Part shown: positions 25,000 through 32,708 of the stretch, piece by piece
How the letters are laid out: each line of letters begins with the position of its first letter
Numbering within the stretch: the stretch's first letter is position 1
NCBI GenBank assembly: GCA_036394195.1
Contig: DASWFO010000044.1
Span: 1-43,555 of the forward strand
From: DATJPD01 sp036394195
GTDB taxonomy: Bacteria; Pseudomonadota; Alphaproteobacteria; CACIAM-22H2
Direction of reading: 5' to 3'
Length of the DNA: 43,555 bases
Notes under the pieces: model-generated
Databases searched by the model: none
What the model was told of the DNA's origin: nothing
What the model saw: the letters and a program-made list of their open reading frames with translations, nothing else
Made by a program: the position numbers and the translations under genes

Positions 25000-25658
25000 G
25001 TCACGGCTCCTATCAAGTACACCATCGAGAATAGCCCCACCCAAACGATGTCCAGGAAATGCCAGAACATACTGAAGCAGAGGACACGCCGGAGAATGTC
25101 GGCCCGGTAACCCTTGGCGAACACCTGAGCCATCATTGTCAGCAGCCATAAAAGGCCAGCGGTCACGTGCAGGCCGTGGCAGCCGACCACGGTAAAGAAG
25201 CCCGAGAGGAACGCGCTCCGTGTCGGGCCGGCGCCCTGCGCGGCCAAGCTCGTAAACTCTCGGACCTCGAGGCCGACAAACGTGGCTCCGAGCACGAAGG
25301 TCACGGCCATGGCGCTATAGAACCAGGATCCACGGTGCGCCTGGGCGCCGATGCTGGCGATGCCGCAGGTGAAGCTCGAGAGCAGAAGGCAGGCCGTCTC
25401 CAATCCGACATTGCGCAGGTCGAACAGGTCCCGCCCGGCGGGGCCGCCCGCCGTCTGGTCCACCAGAACCGCGTAGCTCGCGAAGAAGGCCGAGAACATG
25501 ACGATGTCGCTGAGCAGGAAGATCCAGAAGCCGTACCCGACCACGATACGCTTCGACACCAGCTCGCTGGCCGTGTGTGCCGCCACCGCATGGCGATCCC
25601 ACGACTCCCCGGCGCGATTCAGAACCTCGCGACCCGCAATCGCCTCGAATCCTGTCAT
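24996..25658 (-). CDS. cyoC: Cytochrome bo-type quinol oxidase subunit III
   Basis: Haem-copper oxidase subunit III, 220 aa with five membrane helices: YGFWIFLLSDIVMFSAFFASYAVL, ETACLLLSSFTCGIAS, and FFTVVGCHGLHVTAGLLWLL, which includes the conserved HGLHV, among others. The final helix, FWHFLDIVWVGLFSMVYLIG, is diagnostic. I start it at the ATG 25656-25658 (MTGFEAIAGREVL), which overlaps the cyoB stop. The reading frame continues upstream only as a shadow of cyoB. Confidence 0.93.
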   Translation of the reverse strand: MTGFEAIAGREVLNRAGESWDRHAVAAHTASELVSKRIVVGYGFWIFLLSDIVMFSAFFASYAVLVDQTAGGPAGRDLFDLRNVGLETACLLLSSFTCGIASIGAQAHRGSWFYSAMAVTFVLGATFVGLEVREFTSLAAQGAGPTRSAFLSGFFTVVGCHGLHVTAGLLWLLTMMAQVFAKGYRADILRRVLCFSMFWHFLDIVWVGLFSMVYLIGAVT

Positions 25659-27658
25659 CGGGCCGTCCCCAATCCGGCGAGCGCCTCGCCGCGGGCATCT
25701 CGATTGGCCCGGTCGATGCGCGCGACGAAGTCCGCGGGAATGACATCCTCGTGCCGATCCCGCCAGGCGAAGACAACGAACGTCGCGTAGGCGCCCACTG
25801 CCGCCACGGCCACCAGCCACCAGATGTGCCAGATCAGCGCAAATCCCATGAACGTGGCGAAGAAGGCGCAGATAAAGCCGGTCGGGCTATTCCTCGGCAT
25901 CTCGATCTCGGTGTACACGGGCTCCGCCACCAGCATCGCCTGCTGACGCACCCGCTGCTTGAGGCGCCAGTAGGCATCTTCGCCGTCGACGCGCGGGAGC
26001 ACCGCAAAGTTGAAGGCGGGCGGCGGAGAGGACGTGGCCCATTCCAGCGAGCGTCCGTCCCAGGGATCTCCGGTCACGTCGCGAAGTTCCTCGCGCCGCC
26101 GGATGCTGACGGCGAGCTGCGCGATCTGCATGATGATCCCTGCGAGGATGATGGCGGCGCCGCCGGCCGCGATCAGCAACCATGGACGCCAGGCGGCGAC
26201 GTCGTAGTGCTGCATGCGACGGGTCATCCCCATCAGACCCACGACGTATAGCGGCATGAAGGCCGCGTAGAAGCCGACGATCCAGCACCAGAACGCAGCC
26301 TTGCCGAGGCCGTCGTGCAGCCGGAAGCCGAACGCCTTCGGGAACCAATAGGTGTAGCCGGCAAACGCGCCGAACAGCACGCCGCCGATGATCACGTTAT
26401 GGAAGTGGGCCACGAGGAAAAGGCTGTTGTGCAGCACGAAGTCCGCCGGGGGCTCCGCCAGCAGGACGCCGGTGATGCCGCCGATCACGAACGTCACCAT
26501 GAAGCCGATCGACCACAGGAGCGACGGGGAATAAACGACCCGGCCGCCATACATGGTGAACAGCCAGTTGAAGATCTTCACGCCCGTGGGGATGGCGATC
26601 AACATCGAGGCGATGCCGAAGATCGCGTTGACGTCGGCACCCGCGCCCATGGTGAAGAAGTGGTGCAGCCACACCGTGAAGGACAGAACGCAGATGGCCA
26701 TGGTCGCGGCGACCATCGACCGGTAGCCGAACAACGGTTTGCGCGAGAAGGTCGAAATCACCTCCGAGAACACGCCGAACGCTGGCAGGACGAGGATGTA
26801 GACCTCGGGGTGCCCCCACGCCCAGATCAGGTTCATGAACATCATCACATTGCCGCCGGCTTCGTTGGTGAAGAAGTGAAAGCCGAGGTAACGGTCCAGC
26901 AGCAGCATCGCCAAGGTCGCCGTGAGAATGGGAAAGGCGGCGACGATAAGCAGGTTGGAGGCGAGCGTCGTCCAGCAGAATACCGGCATGCGCATTAAGG
27001 TCATCCCGGGGGCACGCAACTTGAGCACCGTGGTGACGAGGTTGACGCCGGACAGCAAGGTGCCGATACCGGAGATCTCGAGCGCCCACAGGTAGTAATC
27101 GACGCCCACGCCGGGCGAGTAGGTGATCTCGGACAGCGGCGGATACGGCAGCCAGCCGGTCCGTGCGAACTCGCCCACGACCAGCGAAATGTTGACCAGC
27201 AGCGCCCCCGTGGCCGTGAGCCAGAAGCCGACCGAGTTGAGCGTCGGGAACGCCACGTCGCGAACCCCGAGCTGCAGCGGCACGACGAAGTTCATCAGCC
27301 CGATCACGAACGGCATCGCGACGAAGAAGATCATCAGCGTGCCGTGCGCCGAGAAGATCTGGTTGTAGTGTTCGGGCGGCAGATAGCCCTGAGAGTGGAA
27401 GGCGAGCGCCTGTTGCGATCGCATCATGATCGCGTCGGCGAAGCCGCGCAGCAGCATCACCATGGCGAGCAGGGTGTACATGATCCCGATCCGCTTGTGG
27501 TCGACGCTGGTGATCCACTCCTGCCACAGATAGGGAAGCCATCCCTTCAGCGCGACCCAGGCGAGGACGCCCATGATCATGACACCGACCATGGCCGCGG
27601 CGATCAGCGGGATCGGCTGGTCGAACGGAATGGCGGCCCAGCTTAGCTTGCCAAACAT
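25655..27658 (-). CDS. cyoB: Cytochrome bo-type quinol oxidase subunit I
   Basis: Catalytic subunit, 667 aa, about 15 membrane helices. All metal and proton residues are present: low-spin haem ligands H105 and H420, high-spin haem ligand H418, CuB ligands H283, H332 and H333, and cross-linked Y287 in WGHPEVY. E285 and D134 mark the D-channel. The ubiquinol-site residues known from E. coli CyoB are matched by R71, D75, H97 and Q100. The assignment to quinol rather than cytochrome c oxidation therefore rests on several residues. It begins at ATG 27658 (GTGAGCATG), 2 nt after cyoA, and ends overlapping cyoC. Confidence 0.96.
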   Translation of the reverse strand: MFGKLSWAAIPFDQPIPLIAAAMVGVMIMGVLAWVALKGWLPYLWQEWITSVDHKRIGIMYTLLAMVMLLRGFADAIMMRSQQALAFHSQGYLPPEHYNQIFSAHGTLMIFFVAMPFVIGLMNFVVPLQLGVRDVAFPTLNSVGFWLTATGALLVNISLVVGEFARTGWLPYPPLSEITYSPGVGVDYYLWALEISGIGTLLSGVNLVTTVLKLRAPGMTLMRMPVFCWTTLASNLLIVAAFPILTATLAMLLLDRYLGFHFFTNEAGGNVMMFMNLIWAWGHPEVYILVLPAFGVFSEVISTFSRKPLFGYRSMVAATMAICVLSFTVWLHHFFTMGAGADVNAIFGIASMLIAIPTGVKIFNWLFTMYGGRVVYSPSLLWSIGFMVTFVIGGITGVLLAEPPADFVLHNSLFLVAHFHNVIIGGVLFGAFAGYTYWFPKAFGFRLHDGLGKAAFWCWIVGFYAAFMPLYVVGLMGMTRRMQHYDVAAWRPWLLIAAGGAAIILAGIIMQIAQLAVSIRRREELRDVTGDPWDGRSLEWATSSPPPAFNFAVLPRVDGEDAYWRLKQRVRQQAMLVAEPVYTEIEMPRNSPTGFICAFFATFMGFALIWHIWWLVAVAAVGAYATFVVFAWRDRHEDVIPADFVARIDRANRDARGEALAGLGTAR

Positions 27659-27660
27659 GC

Positions 27661-28611
27661 TCACTTCTCCGTCCGCGGGGACACGCTTGGATGAGGCCGT
27701 CCGGTCTGCGGGCCCGGCCCCGGCGGCAATTGCTGCGACACGATCCGCCGGAACAAGGCGGGATCCGCCGCGCGGTAAGTGAACGGCGTGGTGTTCACGC
27801 TCTGCCTGGCCAGGGCGGTATAGCTCGCGGCATCGAGAGTCGGACCTGCGTTGCGCGTGCTGTCGACCCACGCGGTGAACTGCTCCGGCGGCACCGCGCG
27901 CACGTCGAAATGCATGTCGGAGAAGCCGTCGCCGCTATAGTGGCTCGCGAGGCCATGAAACGTCCCCGGCGCATCGGCACGTAGGTTCAATTGCGTCATC
28001 ATGCCGTTCATCGTGTAAATCATGCTGCCGAGCTGCGGGATGAAGAAGGCGGTCATCACGCTCGCCGAGGTCAGAGAGAAGTGAAGCGGCACGCCGGCGG
28101 GAACCACGAGCTGGTTCACGCTCGCGACGCGCTGGTCCGGGTAGATGAACAGCCACTTCCAATCCAGCGAGACGACATGGATCTCGAGCGGCGGCGTCTT
28201 CGATGGGAGCGGCTTGTAGGGATCGAGGTCATGGGATCCGATCCACGCCACGCCGCTCAGGAGGGCGACCGTGAGGAGAGGGATGGACCAGACAAGGAGC
28301 TCGAGGCGGCCGGAGTACTCAAAATCCGGCAGGTAGGTCGCCCGCGTGTTGGAGGCGCGAAACCACCAGGCGAAGGCGAAGGTCGCGGCGATCGTCGGAA
28401 CCCCGATGGCGAGCATGATGGCGACCGAGCCGATCAGGATCTGCTTCTCGGCCGTCCCGATGGGCCCCAGCGGATCGAGGACGCCGGGCTGACATCCCGT
28501 GAGCACGACCGGTGCGATGACGACGGCGCTGCGCCCGATCCAGGCGGCGGCCGATCGAATGCGCCGCGAGGGTCTTTCGCTATCGGGCAGTCCGTCCGGT
28601 GTGGCGGGCAT
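27661..28611 (-). CDS. cyoA: Cytochrome bo-type quinol oxidase subunit II (lipoprotein)
   Basis: Subunit II, 316 aa. A signal peptide with the lipobox VLTGC (cysteine near residue 40) predicts a lipid-anchored N-terminus, as in E. coli CyoA. Two membrane helices follow, then a periplasmic cupredoxin domain (VSLDWKWLFIYPDQRVASVN, FFIPQLGSMIYTMNGM). The CuA cysteines of cytochrome c oxidases are absent: the region reads SHYSGDGFSDMHF. That confirms a quinol oxidase. I choose ATG 28611 (MPATPDGLP), preceded by AAGG; codons upstream in the frame look non-coding. First gene of cyoABCD. Confidence 0.93.
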   Translation of the reverse strand: MPATPDGLPDSERPSRRIRSAAAWIGRSAVVIAPVVLTGCQPGVLDPLGPIGTAEKQILIGSVAIMLAIGVPTIAATFAFAWWFRASNTRATYLPDFEYSGRLELLVWSIPLLTVALLSGVAWIGSHDLDPYKPLPSKTPPLEIHVVSLDWKWLFIYPDQRVASVNQLVVPAGVPLHFSLTSASVMTAFFIPQLGSMIYTMNGMMTQLNLRADAPGTFHGLASHYSGDGFSDMHFDVRAVPPEQFTAWVDSTRNAGPTLDAASYTALARQSVNTTPFTYRAADPALFRRIVSQQLPPGPGPQTGRPHPSVSPRTEK

Positions 28612-28845
28612 CGGGACCTTTCTCAATTCGCCCTTACGCCGTGGGAAATAACGCAGCAGCTGACCCGTTGCTCCTGGCGTGCGAGGCGCGACACGCCGTA
28701 GTTGCCACCTGGAGGGCATTCGGGCGCACTCAAAATGGCGAGTTTCGAGGACGCACGTCACGCGGCAGTCGGCTTGGCATCGTCAGGACTACACGGCACG
28801 ATGGCCGGGGAACCGTGCGCCGTCTTGTATGGTCCTGCGCTCTTA

Positions 28846-28866
28846 GATCGTCACGATGTGACGATC
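28846..28866. promoter_or_regulatory. Perfect 21-bp palindrome between the cupin gene and cyoA
   Basis: GATCGTCAC (28846-28854) and GTGACGATC (28858-28866) are exact inverted repeats with a 3-nt centre. It sits 2 nt beyond the cupin stop and 235 nt before the cyoA ATG, both on the minus strand. It could be a repressor site for the cyo operon or a hairpin ending the cupin mRNA. No T-run follows on the minus strand, which weakens the terminator reading. The rest of 28612-28845 shows no gene and should hold the cyo promoter. Confidence 0.55.
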
Positions 28867-28868
28867 CG

Positions 28869-30092
28869 CTACCCTGGCACCACAGGCGTCTTCTGCTTGT
28901 GCAGCGCGTTCATCACCTGCGGATCGAGCTTCAAATGCGCATCCACAAGCTCAGGCGGCGTGAGCGCCATCCACTGCTCCAGCGACACGTCGGCGTAGTA
29001 GCTGCTCTTGAACATTTCGAGGAAACGCACCGGTCTGTCGCCGATGTTTTCGACGTAGTGGCCCATGGCGAAGGGCACATAGCCGACGTCACCCGCCTGG
29101 AAGTCGAAGGTGCGGGCTTGGCCTGACGATGCGAAGACACCCATGCGGGCCTTGCCTTCGATGTAGTACTGCCACTCGTCGGCGTTGGGGTGCCAATGCA
29201 GCTCCCGCAAGCCGCCCGGCTCGATCTCAACCAGGGCCGCTGCGATCGTGGTGGACGCGGGGAAAACGCTGGAATCCGTGATCCGCACCGTTCCGCTCTT
29301 CGTCTTGATCGGCGTCTGCGCCATCATTCGATGGCTGAAGCTCTGCGGCACCGCGGTTGCGCCGGGGATCTTGTCGGAGGCAAGAGGTCCCGGCAGCGGC
29401 GCCGGAAAGATGTACCGCTCGCGCGGATCGGGGGTGTGCCCGAACAACGTGGCCGGAGCGCCGAAATTCTTGCCGAGTACTTCGGTCGGCGTGTGCTTGA
29501 ACCAGTCGGTGATCAGGAAGGTGTCGTCTTCGTCGAATTCGCCGTCGTCGAAGACCAGGAGGAATTCGCAACCGTCCGAACCGAGACCCTGAATCGAATG
29601 CGGGATGCCGGCGGGGAAATACCACAAGTCGCCGACGCCCACGTCATCGACGAAGTTCCGCCCGTGCGCATCGACCGCCGTGATGCGCGCAGTCCCGTAG
29701 AGCATGTAGGCCCATTCCGCGGCTTTGTGCCAGTGCAGCTCGCGCACGGCGCCCGCATTCAGACGCATATTCACGCCCGCGATACTCTTGGACACGCCGA
29801 GCTCGCGGACGGTCACCTGACGGGTCCAACCACCCGGCTCGAGCCGCATATGCGCGTCTGAAAACGAGAACCGCAGATTTGGCAGAGTGCCGCTATCGGT
29901 CGCGGGGGGCGCGTAAATATCGGGGTTTTGCTGGTCCCGCAGCGCATCGCGCGGACCAGGATCAGTTCCGCCGGCCCCAGGACGTCTGGGTGCCGGCATG
30001 GGCTGCCCGGTTTGCGCCTGGGCCGCCGTCGCCGCCAGTGTTAAGCCACCCGCGGCTCCCGCTAGCACGCTGCGACGTGAAAGGTTTGTCAT
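28869..30092 (-). CDS. oxdC: Tat-exported bicupin, oxalate decarboxylase-like
   Basis: A 407-residue two-cupin protein of the OxdC family, which cleaves oxalate to formate and CO2 with manganese. A twin-arginine signal, NLSRRSVLAGAAGGLTLAA (3-21), predicts export. Cupin 1 ligands are H120, H122, E126 and H165; cupin 2 ligands are H299, H301, E306 and H345, so both metal sites are complete. The active-site lid, SENST in the Bacillus enzyme, aligns with DEDDT (187-191) here, keeping the key glutamate (E188). That favours decarboxylase over oxidase, by homology. Formate production would fit the formate-dehydrogenase maturation genes elsewhere in the window. It is upstream of cyoA on the same strand. 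Confidence 0.85.
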   Translation of the reverse strand: MTNLSRRSVLAGAAGGLTLAATAAQAQTGQPMPAPRRPGAGGTDPGPRDALRDQQNPDIYAPPATDSGTLPNLRFSFSDAHMRLEPGGWTRQVTVRELGVSKSIAGVNMRLNAGAVRELHWHKAAEWAYMLYGTARITAVDAHGRNFVDDVGVGDLWYFPAGIPHSIQGLGSDGCEFLLVFDDGEFDEDDTFLITDWFKHTPTEVLGKNFGAPATLFGHTPDPRERYIFPAPLPGPLASDKIPGATAVPQSFSHRMMAQTPIKTKSGTVRITDSSVFPASTTIAAALVEIEPGGLRELHWHPNADEWQYYIEGKARMGVFASSGQARTFDFQAGDVGYVPFAMGHYVENIGDRPVRFLEMFKSSYYADVSLEQWMALTPPELVDAHLKLDPQVMNALHKQKTPVVPG

Positions 30093-30411
30093 GACGTTCC
30101 TCGGATCGTTCTCGCCTACAGACGCATCAGGACTAGGGCGCTGAGGGCATAGGCGACTACAGTCAGCGCTGCGACGATGGCAGGCGGTGTCACAACGACC
30201 GCGGCGTCACAAAGGATGGGCTCACGCCCGGCCGATGTATGTTGGCGCTTGGCGCCGCAATCACCGGCGCGCGCGATCAGATGGATAGCGACGTCACCGC
30301 GCGCCAAGGTGGCCTGGCTCTGTCTCAGTCTAAAGGTGGTGCAGAGCCGCCAGATTGGCTTGTAAAAGCTTGCGGTGTTTTGATCGCGCTTGTTATAAGC
30401 GCGTCGCCGGC
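30093..30411. other. Intergenic region without a supported gene
   Basis: 319 bp between the cupin start and the binding-protein stop. Next to the latter, CGCGCTT (30385-30391) and AAGCGCG (30397-30403) form a 7-bp stem with a 5-nt loop, 9 nt past the stop at 30412, a possible weak terminator without a T-run. The stretch adjacent to 30092 should contain the cupin promoter. Short frames are present but none has a convincing start or composition. Confidence 0.5.
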
Positions 30412-31434
30412 CTAGCGCGCGATCCGCCGTTCCGACGGCGGCGGCAGGAAGCCCGCATCGAAGACCATCGCCGGCGGAAGCTTGCGCGGCAGCTGAAATC
30501 CGTCGGTCACGAGGTCGATGTGCTTGGCGAGCCGCGCCGGATCGACGTCGCCCATCCCCTTCTCGCGCACGTCCGGTGTCGCGATGAAGTCGAGCGCGGA
30601 TTTCAGCCGCCCGATCTCGACCGCGGGATCGGACAACGGCTCGGCCCGCTTCAGCGCCGCGATCGACGCGTCCGGATCGGCGGCCGCGTGCTGCCACGAC
30701 TGGATGGTCGCCTTGACGAAGCCCCGCACCGCGTCGGGATGCTCCCGGGCGAACGCGGGCGTGGTGAACACCACGTTCGAGTACAGGTCGAGGCCGTGAT
30801 CGCGGAGCATCATCACCCGGATGTCGTCGCGGGGCACACCCAGGCCGACCAGCGCCGGCACCGCGGTCATGACGAAGGCGGCCGCGAAATCGGCATCGCC
30901 GCGGACGAGCAGCGGCTCGCGGACCTGCGGCTGCACCATCGACCATTGGACGCGCGCCGGATCGAAGCCGTTCACCCGCGCGAACACGTTGAACAGCCGG
31001 TACGTCGCGTCCACCGACGGCGCCGCCCCTTTGCGGCCGACGAGATCGATCGGCTTCTCGATGCCGGCTTTCTTCAGCGAGATGATGCTGAGCGGCGCCT
31101 GATCGTAGATCTGGCAGACGGCGATCAGCTCGCGCCCGGGATTCTTGGCATTGAACTCGATCATGGCGCTGAGATCGCCGAAGCCGATGTCGTACGCGCC
31201 ACTCGCGACCTTGCTCACGGAATCGGCACCGCCGCGGCCGGGATCGAAGGCGGTGAAGGCGACACCTTGCGCCGTGTAGTAGCCCTTCTCGCGCCCGAGC
31301 ACGAACGCCGATTGCTGCCCCTGCAGCAGGAAGTCGAGCACGAAGCGGACGTCGCTCGCCGCTTGCACCGGCCCCGCCACGGCCAATGCCACAAGCGCGA
31401 CCAGACCGGCCGCAAGTCCATTCCACGCCCGCAT
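30412..31434 (-). CDS. NMT1/THI5-like ABC transporter substrate-binding protein
   Basis: Periplasmic receptor of the SsuA/THI5 class, 340 aa, with a Sec signal peptide (LAAGLVALVALAVAGPVQA, cleavage near residue 26). The mature protein starts VRFVLDFLLQGQQSAFVLGREKGYY, split here by motif, followed by GYYTAQGVAFTAFDPGRGGADSV and GAYDIGFGDLSAMIEFNA, the usual pattern for receptors of nitrate, sulfonates, taurine and pyrimidine/thiamine precursors. The ligand is unknown. No permease or ATPase for it is in the window. It follows the 2Fe-2S gene by 16 nt on the same strand and so belongs to the redox gene set upstream. Confidence 0.88.
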   Translation of the reverse strand: MRAWNGLAAGLVALVALAVAGPVQAASDVRFVLDFLLQGQQSAFVLGREKGYYTAQGVAFTAFDPGRGGADSVSKVASGAYDIGFGDLSAMIEFNAKNPGRELIAVCQIYDQAPLSIISLKKAGIEKPIDLVGRKGAAPSVDATYRLFNVFARVNGFDPARVQWSMVQPQVREPLLVRGDADFAAAFVMTAVPALVGLGVPRDDIRVMMLRDHGLDLYSNVVFTTPAFAREHPDAVRGFVKATIQSWQHAAADPDASIAALKRAEPLSDPAVEIGRLKSALDFIATPDVREKGMGDVDPARLAKHIDLVTDGFQLPRKLPPAMVFDAGFLPPPSERRIAR

Positions 31435-31450
31435 GATGCCCCTCCCCTGT

Positions 31451-31858
31451 TCAGCCTTTCGTCACAAGCGACCCGCCCACGAGATTATCCAGCCGCTCGT
31501 CGGGCGGCGCGATCTCGGTCGCGAGGTCGCGGACCAGCGCCTTGTTCGGCAGCGGCTCCAGCCGCATCTCGCGCGGTTCGAGCCGCGCCGTGCAGGCGTA
31601 CACCACCTTGCCGTCGACGAGCATCATGCATTCCTTGCACGCATTGGCGTTGATGCACGAGAAGCGGAAGGCGAGCGTCGGATCGCGCTCGATGCGGATG
31701 CGGCGGAGCCCATCCAGCACCGACTGCCCGGGCTCGAACGCCACCTCAAAACTGTCCCAGGTCGCCGCCTCGCCGGGATTGCCGCGTCGGATCACAAGGG
31801 TGGCGGTACGACTTATGCTGCGCGCGTCGGCAACGGCGACGTTGGTCTTCTTAGTCAT
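31451..31858 (-). CDS. 2Fe-2S ferredoxin-like protein related to SdhB/FrdB N-terminal domain
   Basis: A 135-residue protein corresponding only to the plant-type 2Fe-2S half of succinate dehydrogenase/fumarate reductase iron-sulfur subunits. The cysteines are C68, C74, C77 and C89 in FSCINANACKECMM and VVYAC, spaced C-x5-C-x2-C-x11-C, one residue longer in the first gap than E. coli SdhB. The C-terminal 3Fe-4S/4Fe-4S domain is absent. It is the likely electron partner of the flavoprotein at 33021-34757, from which it is separated by three oppositely oriented toxin-antitoxin genes. It starts at an ATG divergent from the AbrB-type gene. Confidence 0.85.
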   Translation of the reverse strand: MTKKTNVAVADARSISRTATLVIRRGNPGEAATWDSFEVAFEPGQSVLDGLRRIRIERDPTLAFRFSCINANACKECMMLVDGKVVYACTARLEPREMRLEPLPNKALVRDLATEIAPPDERLDNLVGGSLVTKG

Positions 31859-31885
31859 CGTCAGTCCGCGTCACTGAGAGTGATG

Positions 31886-31906
31886 CTGTATTTAGCCATC
31901 TGTATT
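31886..31906. promoter_or_regulatory. Direct repeat before the AbrB-type antitoxin gene
   Basis: CTGTATT occurs at 31886-31892 and 31900-31906, a 14-bp period, in the short divergent gap before the AbrB-type gene at 31937. AbrB/MazE-class antitoxins normally bind their own promoter, so this may be its operator. The region is AT-rich compared with its surroundings. Confidence 0.35.
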
Positions 31907-31936
31907 AGTCTTACAGGGGAAACCAAGGATGGCCAA

Positions 31937-32170
31937 ATGCGTATCACGTCCAGAGGGCAAGTGACCATTCCGGCCGACATCCGGGAGCGGGCGGGCCTGC
32001 TGCCGCATACGGAAGTCGAGTTTCGATTCGACGGCAGGGCCGTGCGTATCGTCCGGGCCAAGACCAGCAGCAAGAGTGGCCGCGGTGCCCGCGTTGTCGC
32101 GCACCTGCGAGGCCGCGGGGATGTTGCGATGAACACCGACGAGATCATGGCGCTGATGCGCGATGATTGA
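31937..32170 (+). CDS. AbrB/MazE (VapB)-family antitoxin, apparently orphan
   Basis: A 77-residue SpoVT/AbrB swapped-hairpin protein. MRITSRGQVTIPADIRERAG is the diagnostic DNA-binding half, and MNTDEIMALMRDD at the C-terminus is the usual toxin-binding tail of VapB antitoxins. AAGGA at 31925-31929 supports the ATG at 31937; an earlier in-frame ATG at 31883 is less likely. A VapC PIN-domain toxin would be expected to overlap the stop, but the next 130 nt contain no such frame. It is therefore an orphan antitoxin or the remnant of a decayed vapBC pair. It lies on the strand opposite to the redox genes around it. Confidence 0.8.
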   Translation: MRITSRGQVTIPADIRERAGLLPHTEVEFRFDGRAVRIVRAKTSSKSGRGARVVAHLRGRGDVAMNTDEIMALMRDD

Positions 32171-32275
32171 ATGACCGACTGGGCCACGCTTCATCCCCTA
32201 TTCGAAAGGTCCAACTGCACTTCCACGAACCAGCACCGGGACGCGACCGGCCAAACTCCGATGGGCTTGACGAGA

Positions 32276-32293
32276 TATGGTAAATTTATCATA
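32276..32293. promoter_or_regulatory. Near-perfect 18-bp palindrome, probable HigBA operator
   Basis: TATGGTAAATTTATCATA reads the same on both strands except for one of its nine pairs. It stands 48 bp upstream of the higB ATG in an AT-rich stretch where the promoter should lie. HigA-type antitoxins repress by binding such palindromes. Confidence 0.6.
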
Positions 32294-32340
32294 CTAACCG
32301 GAGTGTGCAAGTCCGAAGGGCAACGCCGCGCCACGGGCAA

Positions 32341-32706
32341 ATGGAGAAACCAAGGCTATCCGTTGTTCGGCCAATCATCTGGATGGCCGGCAGCAAGGAC
32401 GACCTTTCGGCATTGCCGCGCGAGGTAAAGGCTTCTTTCGGATCCAGGCTCTTTGAGTTGCAGCGGGGCAAAACCCCGCTCGATATGAAGCCGCTGCCTC
32501 AGTTTGGAGCCGGCGTTTATGAGTTGCGTGAACGCTTCGACCGGAACGCATACCGCGTGGTGTACGTCTTGAATCTCAGGAACGCGTTATACGTGCTGCA
32601 TGCATTCATCAAGAAATCTAAATCTGGCATTGCCCTACCGAAGCCCGATGCCGAGTTGATCTCGAACCGCTTACAGCGCGCACAGGAATTGGATGCGGAG
32701 AACTGA
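32341..32706 (+). CDS. higB: HigB-type toxin (phage-derived Gp49-like / RelE superfamily)
   Basis: A 121-residue toxin of the HigB/Gp49-like family (PF05973), a RelE-fold ribosome-dependent mRNA interferase. The segments SKDDLSALPREVKASFG, DMKPLPQFGAGVYELRERF, YRVVYVLNLRNALYVLHAFIKKS and ISNRLQRAQEL are characteristic. I choose the ATG at 32341 (MEKPRLSVV); a GTG at 32305 gives a longer form with a non-conserved head. higA starts 2 nt after the stop, so toxin precedes antitoxin, the order typical of HigBA. Confidence 0.88.
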   Translation: MEKPRLSVVRPIIWMAGSKDDLSALPREVKASFGSRLFELQRGKTPLDMKPLPQFGAGVYELRERFDRNAYRVVYVLNLRNALYVLHAFIKKSKSGIALPKPDAELISNRLQRAQELDAEN

Positions 32707-32708
32707 GC

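Noticed and set aside
30116..30200. Small minus-strand frame ending in a hydrophobic stretch (TPPAIVAALTVVAYALSALVL)
   Set aside because: It could be a tiny membrane peptide, but there is no ATG or ribosome site and only an internal GTG; support is too weak.
32171..32428. Plus-strand frame after the AbrB-type gene, as a candidate VapC toxin
   Set aside because: It lacks the PIN-domain aspartates, overlaps higB, and has no coding character.
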